NCBI GenBank assembly: GCA_964506185.1
Contig: CAZDKL010000020.1
Location: 1-32,215 of the forward strand
DNA: 32,215 nucleotides
Source: UBA2144 sp964506185
GTDB taxonomy: Bacteria > Patescibacteriota > Gracilibacteria > Peribacterales > Peribacteraceae
Direction: 5' to 3'
Positions within the stretch are counted from its first letter, which is position 1. Every line of letters begins with the position of its first letter. Made by a program: the position numbers and the translations under genes. Of the stretch, positions 1 through 7,230 are shown piece by piece. Below the pieces are notes generated by a model, which saw only the letters and a program-made list of their open reading frames with translations, was not told where the DNA came from and ran no database searches.

Positions 1-327
1 GGCACTTGGGAAGCAGTCGCAGGATTTGCACTCCTTGGCGTGGATGTAACGCCTGTTAAGGATTCTGAGGAGGCCGTGGCTGAGCTTCACAGGTTAAAGA
101 AGAAGATGGCACCCGATGAATACGGAGTTGAACGCAATGTTTACGCAATCGTATTTATAACAGAAGACCTCGCGGGCGGGATTACTCCCGATGACGAGAA
201 GAAACTCGCCCGCGGCGCCTTGCCAGCAATCATTCCGCTCCCCTCTCACAAAGGATCCACAGGTTACGGACTTCAACGTCTTAAACGCATAGTTGAACGA
301 GCTGTGGGATCGGATATTCTGAAGTAA
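1..327 (+). CDS. ntpG: V-type ATPase subunit F, 5' end cut by window edge
   Basis: This is the C-terminal part of the small stalk subunit F of a V/A-type ATPase, which sits on the central rotor shaft with subunit D. The reading frame is open from the first base of the window. The residues before the internal GTG at position 40 (GTWEAVAGFALLGVDV) match the family's N-terminal pattern in which a Gly/Asp-containing strand leads into a helix reading xxGFxLAGV, so only roughly ten residues should be missing and the GTG is not the real start. The IPLPS segment followed by a basic C-terminal helix also fits subunit F. The order F-A-B-D matches the C-G-A-B-D order of the Enterococcus hirae ntp operon, where G is subunit F; hence the symbol. 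The stop is TAA, followed 38 bp later by ntpA. Confidence 0.85.
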   Translation, partial: GTWEAVAGFALLGVDVTPVKDSEEAVAELHRLKKKMAPDEYGVERNVYAIVFITEDLAGGITPDDEKKLARGALPAIIPLPSHKGSTGYGLQRLKRIVERAVGSDILK

Positions 328-333
328 TTTTCA

Positions 334-361
334 ACTTACCACTTACCACTTTCCATTTAGT
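334..361. repeat. Heptad spacer array after subunit F stop codon
   Basis: The spacer between the subunit F stop codon and ntpA is built of 7-nt units: ACTTACC, ACTTACC, ACTTTCC, ATTTAGT. It starts 6 nt after the stop codon. It is one of several arrays of similar period in this window, each with a different unit sequence. No Shine-Dalgarno site is visible before ntpA. Confidence 0.6.
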
Positions 362-365
362 CACC

Positions 366-2177
366 ATGTCCAATCAACCAACAATTGTAAAAGTAGTCGG
401 TCCCCTCGTAGTCGCAAAAGGTATGAAAAATGCGAAAATGTATGAGGTTGTCCGCGTCTCCAAAGAGAAACTCGTAGGAGAAGTAATCGAGCTTCACGGA
501 GATGAAGGTTCTATTCAGGTTTACGAAGAAACAGCCGGAGTAGGTCCGGGCGAACCTGTTGAACTAACAGGAGCCACTCTGTCCGTTGAACTTGCACCGG
601 GTCTTCTGGAGCAATTCTATGATGGAATTCAACGACCTCTTAAATTGATCGAGGAGAAAGCAAAAAGCCAATACATCACACGAGGCATCGAAGCACCGGG
701 GTTGGATCGTGATAGAAAGTGGGATTTTAATGCAGTTGTAAGCAGTGGTGATGAGGTTGCTGAGGGTGACATCTTGGGAACTGTTCAGGAAACAACTTTG
801 ATTGAACATAAGGTTATGGTTCCTCCCGGAAAAGGCGGAACTCTTAAGGATATAAAGTCAGGAAGTTTCACGATCGAAGATACAATTGCAACGATTGAAG
901 TGGATGGGAAAAATGAAGACATCATAATGCTTCAGAAGTGGCCCATTCGTGTTCCAAGGCCAACAGGTAAAAAACTTTTGCCAGCCGAGCCTTTGGCTAC
1001 AGGAATGCGTGTGCTGGATACTCTGTTCCCAATTGCAAGAGGAGGAGCAGGAGCAATCCCCGGTCCCTTCGGTGCAGGAAAAACTGTTACACAGCAAAGC
1101 TTGGCTAAGTTTGCCGATGCACAGGTGATTGTTTACATCGGATGCGGAGAGCGAGGAAACGAGATGACAGACGTACTTAAAGAGTTCCCGGAACTGGAAG
1201 ATCCAAATACTGGAGAACCGTTGATGAAGAGGACCGTTCTGATAGCCAACACGTCCAATATGCCTGTAGCCGCACGAGAAGCTTCCGTTTACACGGGAAT
1301 TACAATTGCGGAGTACTACAGAGACATGGGATACGACGTTGCTCTTATGGCTGACTCAACTTCGCGTTGGGCAGAAGCAATGAGAGAGATGTCCGGACGA
1401 CTTCAGGAAATGCCGGGTGAAGAAGGATATCCCGCATACCTTGGATCGCGAACTGCAGGATTCTACGAGAGGACAGGAGCCTGTGAGTGCCTTGGATCTG
1501 ATGAAAGGAATGGATCTCTGACCGCGATTGGAGCTGTTTCCCCTCCGGGTGGAGACTTCTCTGAGCCTGTTACCCAGAACACCCTTCGAGTTACCAAAGT
1601 TTTCTGGGCATTGGACGCGAAACTGACATATAAGAGGCACTTCCCTTCCATTAACTGGCTTCAGAGCTACTCGCTCTACACAGACAGCTTGGAGAACTTC
1701 TATTCAAAGGAAGTTGCGGAAGATTTTTCCAGAAACAGAACCAGAGCTTCCGAGATCCTTCAGCAGGAAAGCAAGCTTGAGGAAATTGTGAGGCTTGTTG
1801 GTACGGAAGCGCTATCTCCTAAGGAGCAACTGACCTTGGAGGTTGCAAAAATGATCCGCGAAGACTTCCTATTCCAGAACGCATTTGACCGCGTTGATGC
1901 TTATACCTCAATCAAGAAGCAATACAGAATGATGAAGGCGATGTTGCTCTTCATGGACTCCGCTTTGAACGTTATCGAACAGGAAGACTTTGATTTCTCA
2001 CGCGTTCAGAAGCTCGGAGTAAAGGAAGACATTACCAAATGCAGCTTTATCCCCGAAGAAGGAATGGAAGCTGAGTTTGATAAGATCGAAGACAAGATCC
2101 GAACCCAGATGGCGGAGCTTAAGGAATCAGGTGCTGAGGTTAAGACTGCATCTGAAGAACCCGTTGCAACTGCTTAA
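366..2177 (+). CDS. ntpA: V-type ATPase catalytic subunit A
   Basis: This is the catalytic A subunit of the V1/A1 head, which hydrolyses or makes ATP coupled to H+ or Na+ movement through the membrane ring. It has 603 residues, the usual length. The P-loop GPFGAGKT lies at about residues 233-240. The long non-homologous insertion that separates A from F-type beta lies around residues 115-200. The downstream GERGNEMTDVLKEFPEL and SRTAGFYERTG segments are typical of the family. The ATG at 366 gives the family start MSNQPTIVKVVGPLV; no Shine-Dalgarno site precedes it. The gene lies between subunits F and B in one operon. The last 20 residues or so are an Ala/Glu-rich tail. Ion specificity cannot be read from this subunit. 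Confidence 0.97.
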   Translation: MSNQPTIVKVVGPLVVAKGMKNAKMYEVVRVSKEKLVGEVIELHGDEGSIQVYEETAGVGPGEPVELTGATLSVELAPGLLEQFYDGIQRPLKLIEEKAKSQYITRGIEAPGLDRDRKWDFNAVVSSGDEVAEGDILGTVQETTLIEHKVMVPPGKGGTLKDIKSGSFTIEDTIATIEVDGKNEDIIMLQKWPIRVPRPTGKKLLPAEPLATGMRVLDTLFPIARGGAGAIPGPFGAGKTVTQQSLAKFADAQVIVYIGCGERGNEMTDVLKEFPELEDPNTGEPLMKRTVLIANTSNMPVAAREASVYTGITIAEYYRDMGYDVALMADSTSRWAEAMREMSGRLQEMPGEEGYPAYLGSRTAGFYERTGACECLGSDERNGSLTAIGAVSPPGGDFSEPVTQNTLRVTKVFWALDAKLTYKRHFPSINWLQSYSLYTDSLENFYSKEVAEDFSRNRTRASEILQQESKLEEIVRLVGTEALSPKEQLTLEVAKMIREDFLFQNAFDRVDAYTSIKKQYRMMKAMLLFMDSALNVIEQEDFDFSRVQKLGVKEDITKCSFIPEEGMEAEFDKIEDKIRTQMAELKESGAEVKTASEEPVATA

Positions 2178-2211
2178 ACTTTAACTTAACTATTAACTTT
2201 TAACTTCTCTA
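2175..2211. repeat. Short-period spacer array at ntpA stop codon
   Basis: From the ntpA stop codon to just before ntpB the spacer repeats TTAAC-type units, with TTAAC at 2181, 2186, 2193 and 2200. The period is 5 then 7 and 7 nt. The array includes or touches the TAA stop and ends in a pyrimidine-rich stretch (TTCTCTATT) directly before the ntpB ATG. Confidence 0.5.
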
Positions 2212-2213
2212 TT

Positions 2214-3638
2214 ATGTCCACAGCCTACAAAACAGTAACCGACATCGCAGGTCCCCTGATGATGGTCGAAGGAATCGAAGGTGTTACGTACGATGAGCTC
2301 TGCGAAATCGAGCTTGTCGACGGAAGCAAACGCCTTGGTAAAGTTCTCGACGCACGATCGGACCTTGCAGTCGTTCAAATGTTCGAAGACGCCAAAGGAG
2401 CCACGACTGAAGGAACAAAAGTTCGCTTCCTTGGACGCACATTCGAGATCGGAGTATCGGAAGATATTCTCGGACGCGTCTTCTCCGGATCAGGAAAGCC
2501 TATCGATGGCGGTCCTGAAATTGTTCCTGAGAAAAAGCTGGATATTAACGGCGCACCGATCAATCCGTTCTCCCGCGAATATCCGGATGACTTTATCCAG
2601 ACCGGTATTTCCACCATTGATGTCTTGAACACTCTTGTGCGAGGACAAAAGCTTCCCCTCTTCTCGGGTGCAGGTCTTCCTCACAACCAAATTGCAGCAC
2701 AGCTTGCGAGGCAAATGAGAGTTTTAAGTCCGGAAGAAGTTGAGAAGGGACAAGGAATGTCAGACGAGCAACGCGGAGAGTCCGATGAGAAGTTCGCTGT
2801 TATCTTTGCAGCCATGGGTGTGACATTTGAGGAAGCACAATACTTCCAGAATGAACTTGAAAAGACAGGCGCGCTTTCCAGAGCAGTTCTGTTTGTGAAC
2901 ACTGCTGATAATCCGGTGGTTGAGAGAATTGCGACCCCGCGTTTGGCGCTTACTGTAGCGGAATACTTGGCATACGAAAAAGACTACCACGTAACGGTTC
3001 TCTTAACTGACCTTACCAACTATTGCGAAGCTCTGCGTGAAGTTTCCGCAGCTCGAAAGGAAGTTCCCGGACGAAGAGGTTATCCCGGTTATCTATATAC
3101 TGACCTTGCAACTTTGTACGAACGCGCGGGACGTGTAAGAGGAAAGAACGGATCAATCACACAGATTCCTATTCTGAGTATGCCGGAAGATGATATTACC
3201 CATCCGATTCCTGACCTTACGGGATACATTACGGAAGGACAGATCTACATCGACCGAGGACTTCATCAAAAAGGAATCTATCCCCCGATTATTCCTATGG
3301 GATCTCTGTCACGACTTAAGGCAAAAGCTCAGGGTGAAGGCAAAACAAGAGCTGACCACTCCGGAATGGACGCGCAGTTGACCGCTGCATACGCACGAGG
3401 AGTTGAAGTCCGCGAACTTGCAGTTATCTTGGGTGAATCTTCACTGTCTGAAACTGATAAAGCGTTCCTTAAGTTCTCTGAAAGGTTTGAAAACGAATTC
3501 ATCCGACAAGGTCCAAATGAAAACAGATCAATTTATGAATCACTAAGTATTGGTTGGGATCTTCTGACCGAAATTCCACGCGAAGAACTCAAGCGTGTTA
3601 AGGATGAACACATCGATAAGTACATGTCTAAGAAATAA
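2214..3638 (+). CDS. ntpB: V-type ATPase subunit B (non-catalytic)
   Basis: This is the regulatory, non-catalytic nucleotide-binding B subunit, which alternates with A in the hexameric head. It has 474 residues, a normal length. In place of a P-loop it carries the B-specific FSGAGLPHNQIAAQLARQ segment at about residues 150-167. The family signatures VLLTDLTNYCEALREVSAA, RRGYPGYLYTDLATLYERAG and SMPEDDITHPIPDLTGYITEGQ are all readable in the translation. The start at 2214 (MSTAYKTVTDIAGPLM) follows the spacer array without a Shine-Dalgarno site. Its stop TAA shares one base with the ATG of the next gene (TAATG), so translation is probably coupled. Confidence 0.97.
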   Translation: MSTAYKTVTDIAGPLMMVEGIEGVTYDELCEIELVDGSKRLGKVLDARSDLAVVQMFEDAKGATTEGTKVRFLGRTFEIGVSEDILGRVFSGSGKPIDGGPEIVPEKKLDINGAPINPFSREYPDDFIQTGISTIDVLNTLVRGQKLPLFSGAGLPHNQIAAQLARQMRVLSPEEVEKGQGMSDEQRGESDEKFAVIFAAMGVTFEEAQYFQNELEKTGALSRAVLFVNTADNPVVERIATPRLALTVAEYLAYEKDYHVTVLLTDLTNYCEALREVSAARKEVPGRRGYPGYLYTDLATLYERAGRVRGKNGSITQIPILSMPEDDITHPIPDLTGYITEGQIYIDRGLHQKGIYPPIIPMGSLSRLKAKAQGEGKTRADHSGMDAQLTAAYARGVEVRELAVILGESSLSETDKAFLKFSERFENEFIRQGPNENRSIYESLSIGWDLLTEIPREELKRVKDEHIDKYMSKK

Positions 3639-4426
3639 TGCCCTCAGTTTTTGCGATTATCGGCCAAGTGCTTAGAATCATTCGCCGAGCATTTACAATC
3701 ACCAGCCAAGCATGGGAGTTTTATAAGAAGCAACCGGTTCTAAACTCCGTATTGCTATGGCTTTTCATACTCCCCTTCACGGGAATATATATAGTTGAAG
3801 AATCAGTAATGATTAATGAAACTCTTGGAGAGTTTGCATGGAAAGAAACTGACTTAAGGCCATTGTTGCTAATCGGTGCAGCTGAGTTATTGCTAGCGAT
3901 TGTCATTATATGGGGCATTGCAAGCACCACAGTTGTAGGAAAGCGCCTGCTAACCTCCAAAGCCGGCAGAACCAGGAGTTCATTCAAAGTTGTGCGCACA
4001 GAAGGCTCCAAGTACATCATCAATCTGTTTCTTACTGGCATTCTCCGAGATTGTTTCACAATTCTCTGGGGTATTCTTTTAATTGTTCCGGGTGTTATAT
4101 ACGCCGTTAGAACAGTTTTCTACAACATCACAATCGTTTGTGAGGGGCTCGGAGGCAGGAAGGCGCTAAAGAAGAGCAAAGAAGTTGTAAAAGGTCACAC
4201 GCTTTCCACGTTTCTGTATCTGCTAGTCATAGCAACTGTAATCTTCGTGCCTGCAGTTATAATTGCAGTAACAGTTGACGGACTAGCAAGGAACTTAGAT
4301 ACGAGACTACTGTTTGCCGCTAACATTATGGGCAACTCAGTCTTCTCGTTCTCGATTTTGCTGTTCACACTCGCAACAATAATTCTCTACGGAGAAGTCA
4401 AGAAGCTTCCTAACCCCAAGAAATAA
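3638..4426 (+). CDS. Multi-pass membrane protein between ATPase subunits B and D
   Basis: This 262-residue membrane protein of unknown function has about five or six hydrophobic segments, near residues 35-52, 77-97, 135-157, 190-215 and 230-252. The segment LLIVPGVIYAVRTVFYNI, followed by an EGLGGRKALKKSKEVVKGH stretch, resembles the repeated core of the YciC/DUF975/glycerophosphodiesterase-membrane-domain group of integral membrane proteins. That is a family-level resemblance judged by eye. It overlaps ntpB by one base and ntpD by one base, both as TAATG, so it is fully built into the ATPase operon. Canonical V-ATPase operons place D directly after B. It is not subunit I, K, C or E by size or sequence. 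It might be an accessory or assembly factor, but nothing in the sequence proves this. Confidence 0.8.
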   Translation: MPSVFAIIGQVLRIIRRAFTITSQAWEFYKKQPVLNSVLLWLFILPFTGIYIVEESVMINETLGEFAWKETDLRPLLLIGAAELLLAIVIIWGIASTTVVGKRLLTSKAGRTRSSFKVVRTEGSKYIINLFLTGILRDCFTILWGILLIVPGVIYAVRTVFYNITIVCEGLGGRKALKKSKEVVKGHTLSTFLYLLVIATVIFVPAVIIAVTVDGLARNLDTRLLFAANIMGNSVFSFSILLFTLATIILYGEVKKLPNPKK

Positions 4427-5046
4427 TGGCATTACTCCGCGTTAACCCGACACGAATGGCACTAATGGACCTCAAGCGCAGGGCAAAGTCTGCGAAACGC
4501 GGCCATAAGCTTCTTAAAGACAAGCAGGACGGTCTTATGCAGCAATTCATGAGCATTATCAGGGAAGCCAAGACTTTGCGGGAACGCGTTGAGGAGCAAT
4601 TGGGCGATGCATTCCGTGCATTTCTATTTGCTTCAATGTGGCTGAGTGATGCACAATTAAAGAATGCTCTTTCAAGTCCGGAAGCTAAGATCAGTTTGAG
4701 TGTGCAGACAAAGAATGTAATGAGTGTGCGTATCCCCTTCTTCGAGATTAAGAAAGAAGGCAATATAAAGAACTACGGATTTGTAGGAACCAATGCATTA
4801 TTGGATCAGGCTGTTGAAAAATTTGATGAGTTGTTCGAAATCTTAATCAAGCTGGCACAGATAGAGAAACAAGCCGAAAGTATGGCGATCGAATTGGAGA
4901 CAACCAGAAGGCGCGTGAACGCCCTCGAGTACAAGATGATCCCGGATATGACCGAGACTATTAAGTACATTACGATGAAGTTGGATGAATCTGAACGAGC
5001 CGGAATTATAAGTACAATGAAGATAAAAGCGGAGATGGAAGATTAG
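4426..5046 (+). CDS. ntpD: V-type ATPase subunit D
   Basis: This is subunit D, the central rotor shaft of the V/A-type ATPase. It has 206 residues, the usual length. The N-terminus (RVNPTRMALMDLKRRAKSA, then KRGHKLLKDKQDGLM) is the family signature. The C-terminal half (about residues 140-195) is a long helix with RRRVNALEYKMIP, the conserved site near the tip of the D coiled coil. The start overlaps the stop of the preceding membrane gene by one base. The gene is the last of the operon in this window: a promoter for another transcript lies about 20 bp after its TAG stop, and no hairpin with a T run lies between. Confidence 0.95.
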   Translation: MALLRVNPTRMALMDLKRRAKSAKRGHKLLKDKQDGLMQQFMSIIREAKTLRERVEEQLGDAFRAFLFASMWLSDAQLKNALSSPEAKISLSVQTKNVMSVRIPFFEIKKEGNIKNYGFVGTNALLDQAVEKFDELFEILIKLAQIEKQAESMAIELETTRRRVNALEYKMIPDMTETIKYITMKLDESERAGIISTMKIKAEMED

Positions 5047-5063
5047 TTAAAGATTTGAGCATA

Positions 5064-5091
5064 TTGACTTTTCTTGCACTTATTGTATCAT
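5064..5091 (+). promoter_or_regulatory. Sigma-70-type promoter for the 5160 gene
   Basis: TTGACT (5064-5069) is followed after 16 bp by TATCAT (5086-5091). A second candidate -10, TATACT, lies at 5091-5096 but has poor spacing. The predicted start is about 60 nt before the gene. The gene also has a readable Shine-Dalgarno (AAAGGA, 12 nt before the ATG), which is rare in this window. Confidence 0.55.
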
Positions 5092-5159
5092 ATACTTGTT
5101 TGGATCTTTCCAAACATCGGCTGATTTTGAAACACCTGCCAACTTGAAAGGACTATGCG

Positions 5160-5450
5160 ATGGAGATTCTCATTTGCTGTATGACGGTGGTTCTCTATCT
5201 CGCTCTCGTCCGCTATGTGTGGACCGGGGCAAGAATTTGGTATCTCATGGGACAAATGGTACGAGCCGAAATCCCAGTCGATGCAAAAAGACTTCACGTC
5301 ACACTTCTCGAAGATGAGCGAAACACTTCGAACAGTATCCTCGACAGGGCAGTCGGAAACGTGTTCTTGTGCGGCGCTGTAGCCGTACTGTATCTGATCT
5401 TGAGCGCATTCAGCACTTTCCTTTGCTATTGCGTTCTTGTACCCGTTTAG
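5160..5450 (+). CDS. Small membrane protein with two hydrophobic segments
   Basis: This is an unrecognised 96-residue protein. The first hydrophobic segment is near residues 2-18 (the start followed by a TVVLYLALVRYVW core) and the second near residues 66-92 (FLCGAVAVLYLILSAFSTF). Between them is a polar loop rich in charged residues (residues 35-62). That it is a real gene is supported by a promoter at 5064-5091, a Shine-Dalgarno-like AAAGGA upstream of the ATG, and a strong rho-independent terminator 20 bp after the TAG. It appears to be a monocistronic transcript. No family is recognised and no catalytic motif is visible. Confidence 0.65.
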   Translation: MEILICCMTVVLYLALVRYVWTGARIWYLMGQMVRAEIPVDAKRLHVTLLEDERNTSNSILDRAVGNVFLCGAVAVLYLILSAFSTFLCYCVLVPV

Positions 5451-5471
5451 TTACGGAACACAATCTAGCCG

Positions 5472-5510
5472 AATCGGGCCGTCGCCTCGTTGCGACGGCC
5501 CTGATTTTTA
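5472..5510 (+). terminator. Rho-independent terminator after the 5160 gene
   Basis: GGGCCGTCGC (5476-5485) and GCGACGGCCC (5492-5501) form a perfect 10-bp stem with a 6-nt CTCGTT loop, extended by AATC/GATT with one bulged T. A T-rich tail (GATTTTTA) follows. This is the clearest terminator in the window. Confidence 0.88.
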
Positions 5511-5529
5511 GTGTTACAATATCCTCACT

Positions 5530-5934
5530 ATGAATCCACTCTCACTCCCCATCACAAAACGCAAACTATTTTGCGTGGGCACTTCTCTTCTGGCCTCAAT
5601 CGCTGTTGCATTCACACTTCCCGCTGAGCTGATTGAAAAGGTTCCCATGGTTCAGGCAGCAATGATTGTTAACGGTCTGATTATTGGAACTATGCTGGCT
5701 CTTGCCGGAGTCTTCACATGGCATCCCGTATTTAAAGCCCGATTACATCCTATTTTTCGCGGAGCTCTGATCGCAGCTTTTGTTCATCTGGATTACACGA
5801 TCTACACATGGCCCGATCAACCGTTATTCTGGAAAACAATGATAATAGCCGCCGTGTTTGGAGCTGTGATTGATCAAATGGCAACTCAACTTTATGGAGA
5901 AGGCAAGAAATTGCTTGAGGGTGTGACTAAATGA
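5530..5934 (+). CDS. Hypothetical membrane protein, 134 residues
   Basis: This is an unrecognised integral membrane protein. Hydrophobic segments are visible near residues 13-30, 41-63, 75-90 (less hydrophobic) and 101-117. The pairing of His, Asp and Trp in AFVHLDYTIYTWPDQPLFW and the motif VFGAVIDQMATQLYGEG suggest a small channel- or regulator-like fold, but no family is assigned. TACAAT (5515-5520) lies 9 nt before the ATG and could be a -10 hexamer giving an almost leaderless transcript; no good -35 is seen. The gene is convergent with rplT and its TGA stop is already part of the heptad array that fills the gap. Confidence 0.6.
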   Translation: MNPLSLPITKRKLFCVGTSLLASIAVAFTLPAELIEKVPMVQAAMIVNGLIIGTMLALAGVFTWHPVFKARLHPIFRGALIAAFVHLDYTIYTWPDQPLFWKTMIIAAVFGAVIDQMATQLYGEGKKLLEGVTK

Positions 5935-6000
5935 ATATGAAATGAATAATGAATAGTGAAAAATGAATAATTATTCATTATTCATTCTTAATTATTCATT
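5931..6000. repeat. Heptad array with central inversion between convergent genes
   Basis: The whole gap between the 5530 gene and rplT consists of 7-nt units: TGAATAA (5943), TGAATAG, TGAAAAA, TGAATAA, then from 5971 the reverse complement TTATTCA, TTATTCA, TTCTTAA, TTATTCA. The inversion point is at 5970/5971 and gives a perfect palindrome AATGAATAATTATTCATT (5962-5979). Both ends merge with the stop codons of the flanking genes. RNA from either side could fold into an A/U hairpin, so it may act as a weak bidirectional terminator; there is no G/C stem. Confidence 0.75.
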
Positions 6001-6341
6001 TATTTGACTGCCTCAACAACCTTCTCAAACACCTTGGGTTCGTTGATTGCGAGCTCCGACAAAGTCTTCCTGTTAAGTTCTATTTTTTTATCTTTAAGAG
6101 ATTTAATAAACCTTGAATAAGGCACTCCCTGCTCTCTAACCGCAGCATTAAGACGCGCAATCCAAAGCTGGCGAAATACCCTCTTCTTCTTTTTTCGATC
6201 AATATAGGCATGCTCCCCCGCCTTCATCACGGCTTCATTGGCTTTGCGAAATGATGTCCTTCGCATACCGCGATACCCCTTCGCAAGCTTGCGGATTTTC
6301 TTGTGTCTGTTATGCCGGACTGAACCGCGTGTAACTCTCAT
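6000..6341 (-). CDS. rplT: Ribosomal protein bL20
   Basis: This is large-subunit protein L20, essential for early 50S assembly. It has 113 residues. The start MRVTRGSVRHNRHKKIRKLAKGY is the family signature, followed by the basic N-terminal helix and the conserved RQLWIARLNAAVREQG segment (about residues 57-72). The ATG is immediately after the rpmI stop codon with no spacer, the normal infC-rpmI-rplT order. In other bacteria L20 represses this operon at the mRNA level; no such site can be confirmed here. The TAA stop merges with the heptad array at 5931-6000. Confidence 0.97.
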   Translation of the reverse strand: MRVTRGSVRHNRHKKIRKLAKGYRGMRRTSFRKANEAVMKAGEHAYIDRKKKKRVFRQLWIARLNAAVREQGVPYSRFIKSLKDKKIELNRKTLSELAINEPKVFEKVVEAVK

Positions 6342-6536
6342 CTATAGATACGGAAGTAATGATTTAAGCTTCTTGTGCTCAGACTTCTCCGGAAGGAGAG
6401 TACGGCTGAGCTTCTTCTGCTTTTTGCTCTTCTGTAGAAGCAGGTGGCCGCGGCCGGATCGCTTTATGGCAATCTTGCCGGATCCTGTCCTGCGGACACG
6501 TTTTTTAGCGCCTGAATGTGATTTCTGCTTAGGCAT
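6342..6536 (-). CDS. rpmI: Ribosomal protein bL35
   Basis: This is large-subunit protein L35, 64 residues. The start at 6536 gives MPKQKSHSGAKKRVRRTGSG, the family's N-terminus; the frame stays open 20 codons further upstream, but those residues are hydrophobic and unlike L35. The TAG stop is directly followed by the rplT ATG. A TATACT hexamer (6544-6549 on the minus strand) ends 7 nt before the ATG, so an internal promoter could give a leaderless rpmI-rplT message; its -35 is weak. Co-transcription from infC is also expected. Confidence 0.95.
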   Translation of the reverse strand: MPKQKSHSGAKKRVRRTGSGKIAIKRSGRGHLLLQKSKKQKKLSRTLLPEKSEHKKLKSLLPYL

Positions 6537-6543
6537 TGGGCAA

Positions 6544-6572
6544 AGTATAGTGGAGAATTGGCTTAAATAAAG
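6544..6572 (-). promoter_or_regulatory. Possible internal promoter giving leaderless rpmI
   Basis: On the minus strand TATACT occupies 6549-6544 and its last base is 7 nt from the rpmI ATG, so transcription would begin at or next to the A of ATG. The matching -35 is poor (TTTATT or CTTTAT at 16-17 bp spacing). The call rests on the -10 alone. Confidence 0.35.
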
Positions 6573-6595
6573 AAAAAACAAGGAAAAAATCCTCA

Positions 6596-6619
6596 CCCTA
6601 ACCCTAGCCCTAACCCTAA
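6596..6619 (-). repeat. TTAGGG-like array with G-quadruplex pattern after infC
   Basis: Directly after the infC TAA stop, the coding strand reads four 6-nt units: TTAGGG, TTAGGG, CTAGGG, TTAGGG. This gives four GGG runs with 3-nt loops, the textbook intramolecular G-quadruplex pattern, and it would be in the infC-rpmI-rplT mRNA. A T-rich stretch follows 9 nt further. It may act as an attenuator or mRNA-stability element; this is inference. Confidence 0.6.
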
Positions 6620-7177
6620 TTATTCTTCTTTTTTCCCCCCTCTCTTGGGCCTGATAATCACAATAAATTGATTACCCTGAGGCTTTATCTCCTGCTCGAC
6701 TTCGGACACTTCTGCCAGATCCTTTACAACTCCAAGCAGTTTCTCTTTGGCATATGCCTTGTTTGTGAGCTCGCGCCCCCTGAGCTGAATGACAAATTTA
6801 ACCAAATGCCTATCTCCCATAAACTCCTGTGCGCGTTCCTTTAACCTGTCCAAATCATGAGTATCCGTTCTGAAGCTCATGCGCAGAGTCTTAACCTCAG
6901 TTGGCTTGCTGTGAGAACGCTGTTTGCGTTCCTTCTTTTTGATCTGATAAAGATACTGGCCAAAATCTCCTATCTTTACGACCGGAGGCTTCGCCTTTGG
7001 CGATACTTCTATAAGATCCAGTTCCTGTTCCTTTGCGCGAGCTATTGCTTCATCCGGAGTCATTTCTTCCGCATTTTCCCCATCCACAAGAAGAACTCGG
7101 GGTGCACGAATCTGTTCATTTATACGGGGACGTCTTTCCCGTTTATAAGCTGTAATGTATCTTCGTCGCTTTTGCAT
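6620..7177 (-). CDS. infC: Translation initiation factor IF-3
   Basis: IF-3 keeps ribosomal subunits apart and proofreads the initiator tRNA. The chosen start at 7177 gives 185 residues (MQKRRRYITAYKRERRPRIN). The N-domain signature INEQIRAPRVLLVD with the DEAIARAKEQELDLIEVSP segment is at about residues 20-70. The linker and C-domain follow with PPVVKIGDFGQYLYQ, KTLRMSFRTDTHDL and VKFVIQLRGRE. The frame is open for 23 more codons to 7246, but that part overlaps the upstream gene and is not IF-3-like. No Shine-Dalgarno precedes the ATG. IF-3 genes often use unusual starts, so a non-ATG start nearby cannot be excluded. The gene heads the infC-rpmI-rplT cluster. Confidence 0.95.
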   Translation of the reverse strand: MQKRRRYITAYKRERRPRINEQIRAPRVLLVDGENAEEMTPDEAIARAKEQELDLIEVSPKAKPPVVKIGDFGQYLYQIKKKERKQRSHSKPTEVKTLRMSFRTDTHDLDRLKERAQEFMGDRHLVKFVIQLRGRELTNKAYAKEKLLGVVKDLAEVSEVEQEIKPQGNQFIVIIRPKRGGKKEE

Positions 7178-7230
7178 TAGGTTAAAAGCATGGTAAAGCG
7201 AAAATTTACTTAGTACAAGGAAAATACGTC

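Noticed and set aside
6345..6596. Longer L35 start at 6596.
   Set aside because: The extra 20 residues are hydrophobic and L35 starts at MPKQKSHSG.
6596..6619. True telomere or linear chromosome end.
   Set aside because: Only four units, inside an operon with genes on both sides; kept as a G-quadruplex-type spacer.
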